Below the pieces are notes generated by a model, which did no database searches, was not told where the DNA came from, and was given only the letters and a program-made list of their open reading frames with translations. The translations under genes and the position numbers were made by a program. A stretch of DNA of 22,040 bases from Spirochaetales bacterium UBA4629 (GTDB lineage Bacteria > Spirochaetota > Spirochaetia > Sphaerochaetales > Sphaerochaetaceae), in assembly GCA_002406055.1 (NCBI GenBank), contig DHMZ01000059.1:1-22040 (forward strand), written 5' to 3'. This document shows, in pieces, positions 21,499 through 22,040 of the stretch. Within the stretch, counting starts at the first letter, position 1. The number at the start of each line of letters is the position of its first letter.

Positions 21499-22040
21499 AT
21501 GGCTAAAGAGTTTATGGTTGAAACTAGTGCTAGACACGTTCACGTTACACAGGAAACACTAGAGACCCTTTTCGGAGAGGGTTATCAACTTACAGTCAAG
21601 AAAGAACTATCCCAACCAGGACAGTTTGCTTCAAATGAAAGAGTAACAGTAGTTGGACCTAAGAAAGAGATTGCTAATGTATCTATTCTTGGACCATGCA
21701 GAAAGCTTAATCAGGTAGAGTTAAGTGCAACAGATGCACGCAGTGCTGGTATTGAAGCTCCTATTAGAGAGAGTGGTGATACTAAGAATTCTGGCAAGTG
21801 CACACTCATCGGACCAAAGGGTTCTGTAGAACTAGAAGAAGGTGTTATCGTTGCTAAGAGACACATTCACATGACAGAAGAAGATGCAAAAGAATTTGGC
21901 GTTAAGAATGGCGATATCGTCTCTGTCTTAGTTGAAAATTCTAATGGCAGAAAGACAATCTTTGGCGACACAGTTATTAGAGTCTCTAATAGCTATCGCT
22001 TAGCAATGCATATCGACACAGATGAGTCTAACGCATGTGC
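21499..22040 (+). CDS. pduL: Phosphate propanoyl/acetyltransferase PduL, 3' end cut
   Basis: An open frame from ATG at 21499 runs 180 codons to the window edge without a stop. It encodes the PduL family, which swaps acyl-CoA and phosphate to give acyl phosphate. Both zinc-binding segments are present: ARHVHV near the start (about 11-16) and AKRHIHM (about 120-126), with SQPGQFASNE, LGPCRK and near the edge AMHIDTDESNAC. The N-terminus goes directly into the catalytic fold, so there is no encapsulation peptide for a microcompartment. It probably acts as a cytosolic phosphotransacetylase, which would pair with an acetate kinase not seen here. A strong GGAGGA site lies 6 nt before the ATG. Only the last residues (family length is about 200-215) are missing. 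Confidence 0.95.
   Translation, partial: MAKEFMVETSARHVHVTQETLETLFGEGYQLTVKKELSQPGQFASNERVTVVGPKKEIANVSILGPCRKLNQVELSATDARSAGIEAPIRESGDTKNSGKCTLIGPKGSVELEEGVIVAKRHIHMTEEDAKEFGVKNGDIVSVLVENSNGRKTIFGDTVIRVSNSYRLAMHIDTDESNAC

Noticed and set aside
1..22040. CRISPR array, tRNA or rRNA genes, insertion sequences, phage genes
   Set aside because: No regularly spaced long repeats, RNA-gene signatures, transposase motifs or terminal inverted repeats were seen on either strand.

Overview
The window reads as an AT-rich bacterial chromosome, probably from a host-associated fermentative anaerobe. The mature start of the phosphate-binding protein (ANGAKE after a short signal peptide) resembles substrate-binding proteins of Sphaerochaeta-like spirochaetes. 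Together with a DUF2974 lipase, a cytosolic PduL and the low GC, this makes a Spirochaetota (Sphaerochaetaceae-like) host my best guess, with a Clostridia-like Firmicute second. No rRNA, tRNA, insertion sequence, phage gene or CRISPR array was seen, and no stretch over 300 bases lacks a gene.

Layout. 1-266 (-): 5' end of an AAA-ATPase-like gene, cut by the window edge. 335-6576 (-): complete phosphate operon pstS-pstC-pstA-pstB-phoU-phoB-phoR, nearly all junctions overlapping, preceded by four 11-bp-spaced repeats that look like a Pho box. 6694-9606 (-): a large PLD-nuclease/DEAD helicase/DUF3427 protein, divergent from a MutT-like Nudix hydrolase (9698-10087, +). An 8-oxoguanine-deaminase-like amidohydrolase (10117-11472, -) converges on mutT across a shared terminator. 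11580-12677 (+): DUF2974 lipase, overlapping tail-to-tail with an L-asparaginase (12667-13653, -), which follows a CynX-like MFS transporter (13725-14897, -). 15071-16855 (-): argS with its own promoter and terminator. 16912-17862 (-): birA, divergent from bioY (17944-18483, +) across a BirA operator. 18522-19412 (+): cysE, overlapping mtaB (19378-20658, -) by 35 bp. tyrA (20655-21404, -) precedes mtaB. 21499 to the end (+): pduL, cut by the edge.

Main points. (1) PstS is circularly permuted: the half that is normally C-terminal (the SREDGSGTRG region) comes first and the half that is normally N-terminal (the SGSSSV region) comes last, in one uninterrupted frame inside an otherwise standard pst operon. 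(2) birA and bioY are divergent. Each has a promoter whose -10 hexamer TATTCT ends exactly 6 nt before the ATG, so both transcripts are predicted leaderless, and a BirA-box-like inverted repeat overlaps both promoters. (3) The same -10/N6/ATG arrangement without a Shine-Dalgarno recurs before mutT, the lipase and cysE, whereas other genes have clear Shine-Dalgarno sites. (4) The PLD-helicase, MutT and 8-oxoguanine deaminase cluster could be a nucleotide-damage or defence module; this is a hypothesis.

How the genes work together. The pst/pho operon senses and imports phosphate. BirA and BioY couple biotin ligation to biotin import. ArgS, MtaB, TyrA and CysE are housekeeping (arginyl-tRNA, tRNA ms2t6A, tyrosine and cysteine). 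PduL probably makes acetyl phosphate or acetyl-CoA for acetate fermentation.
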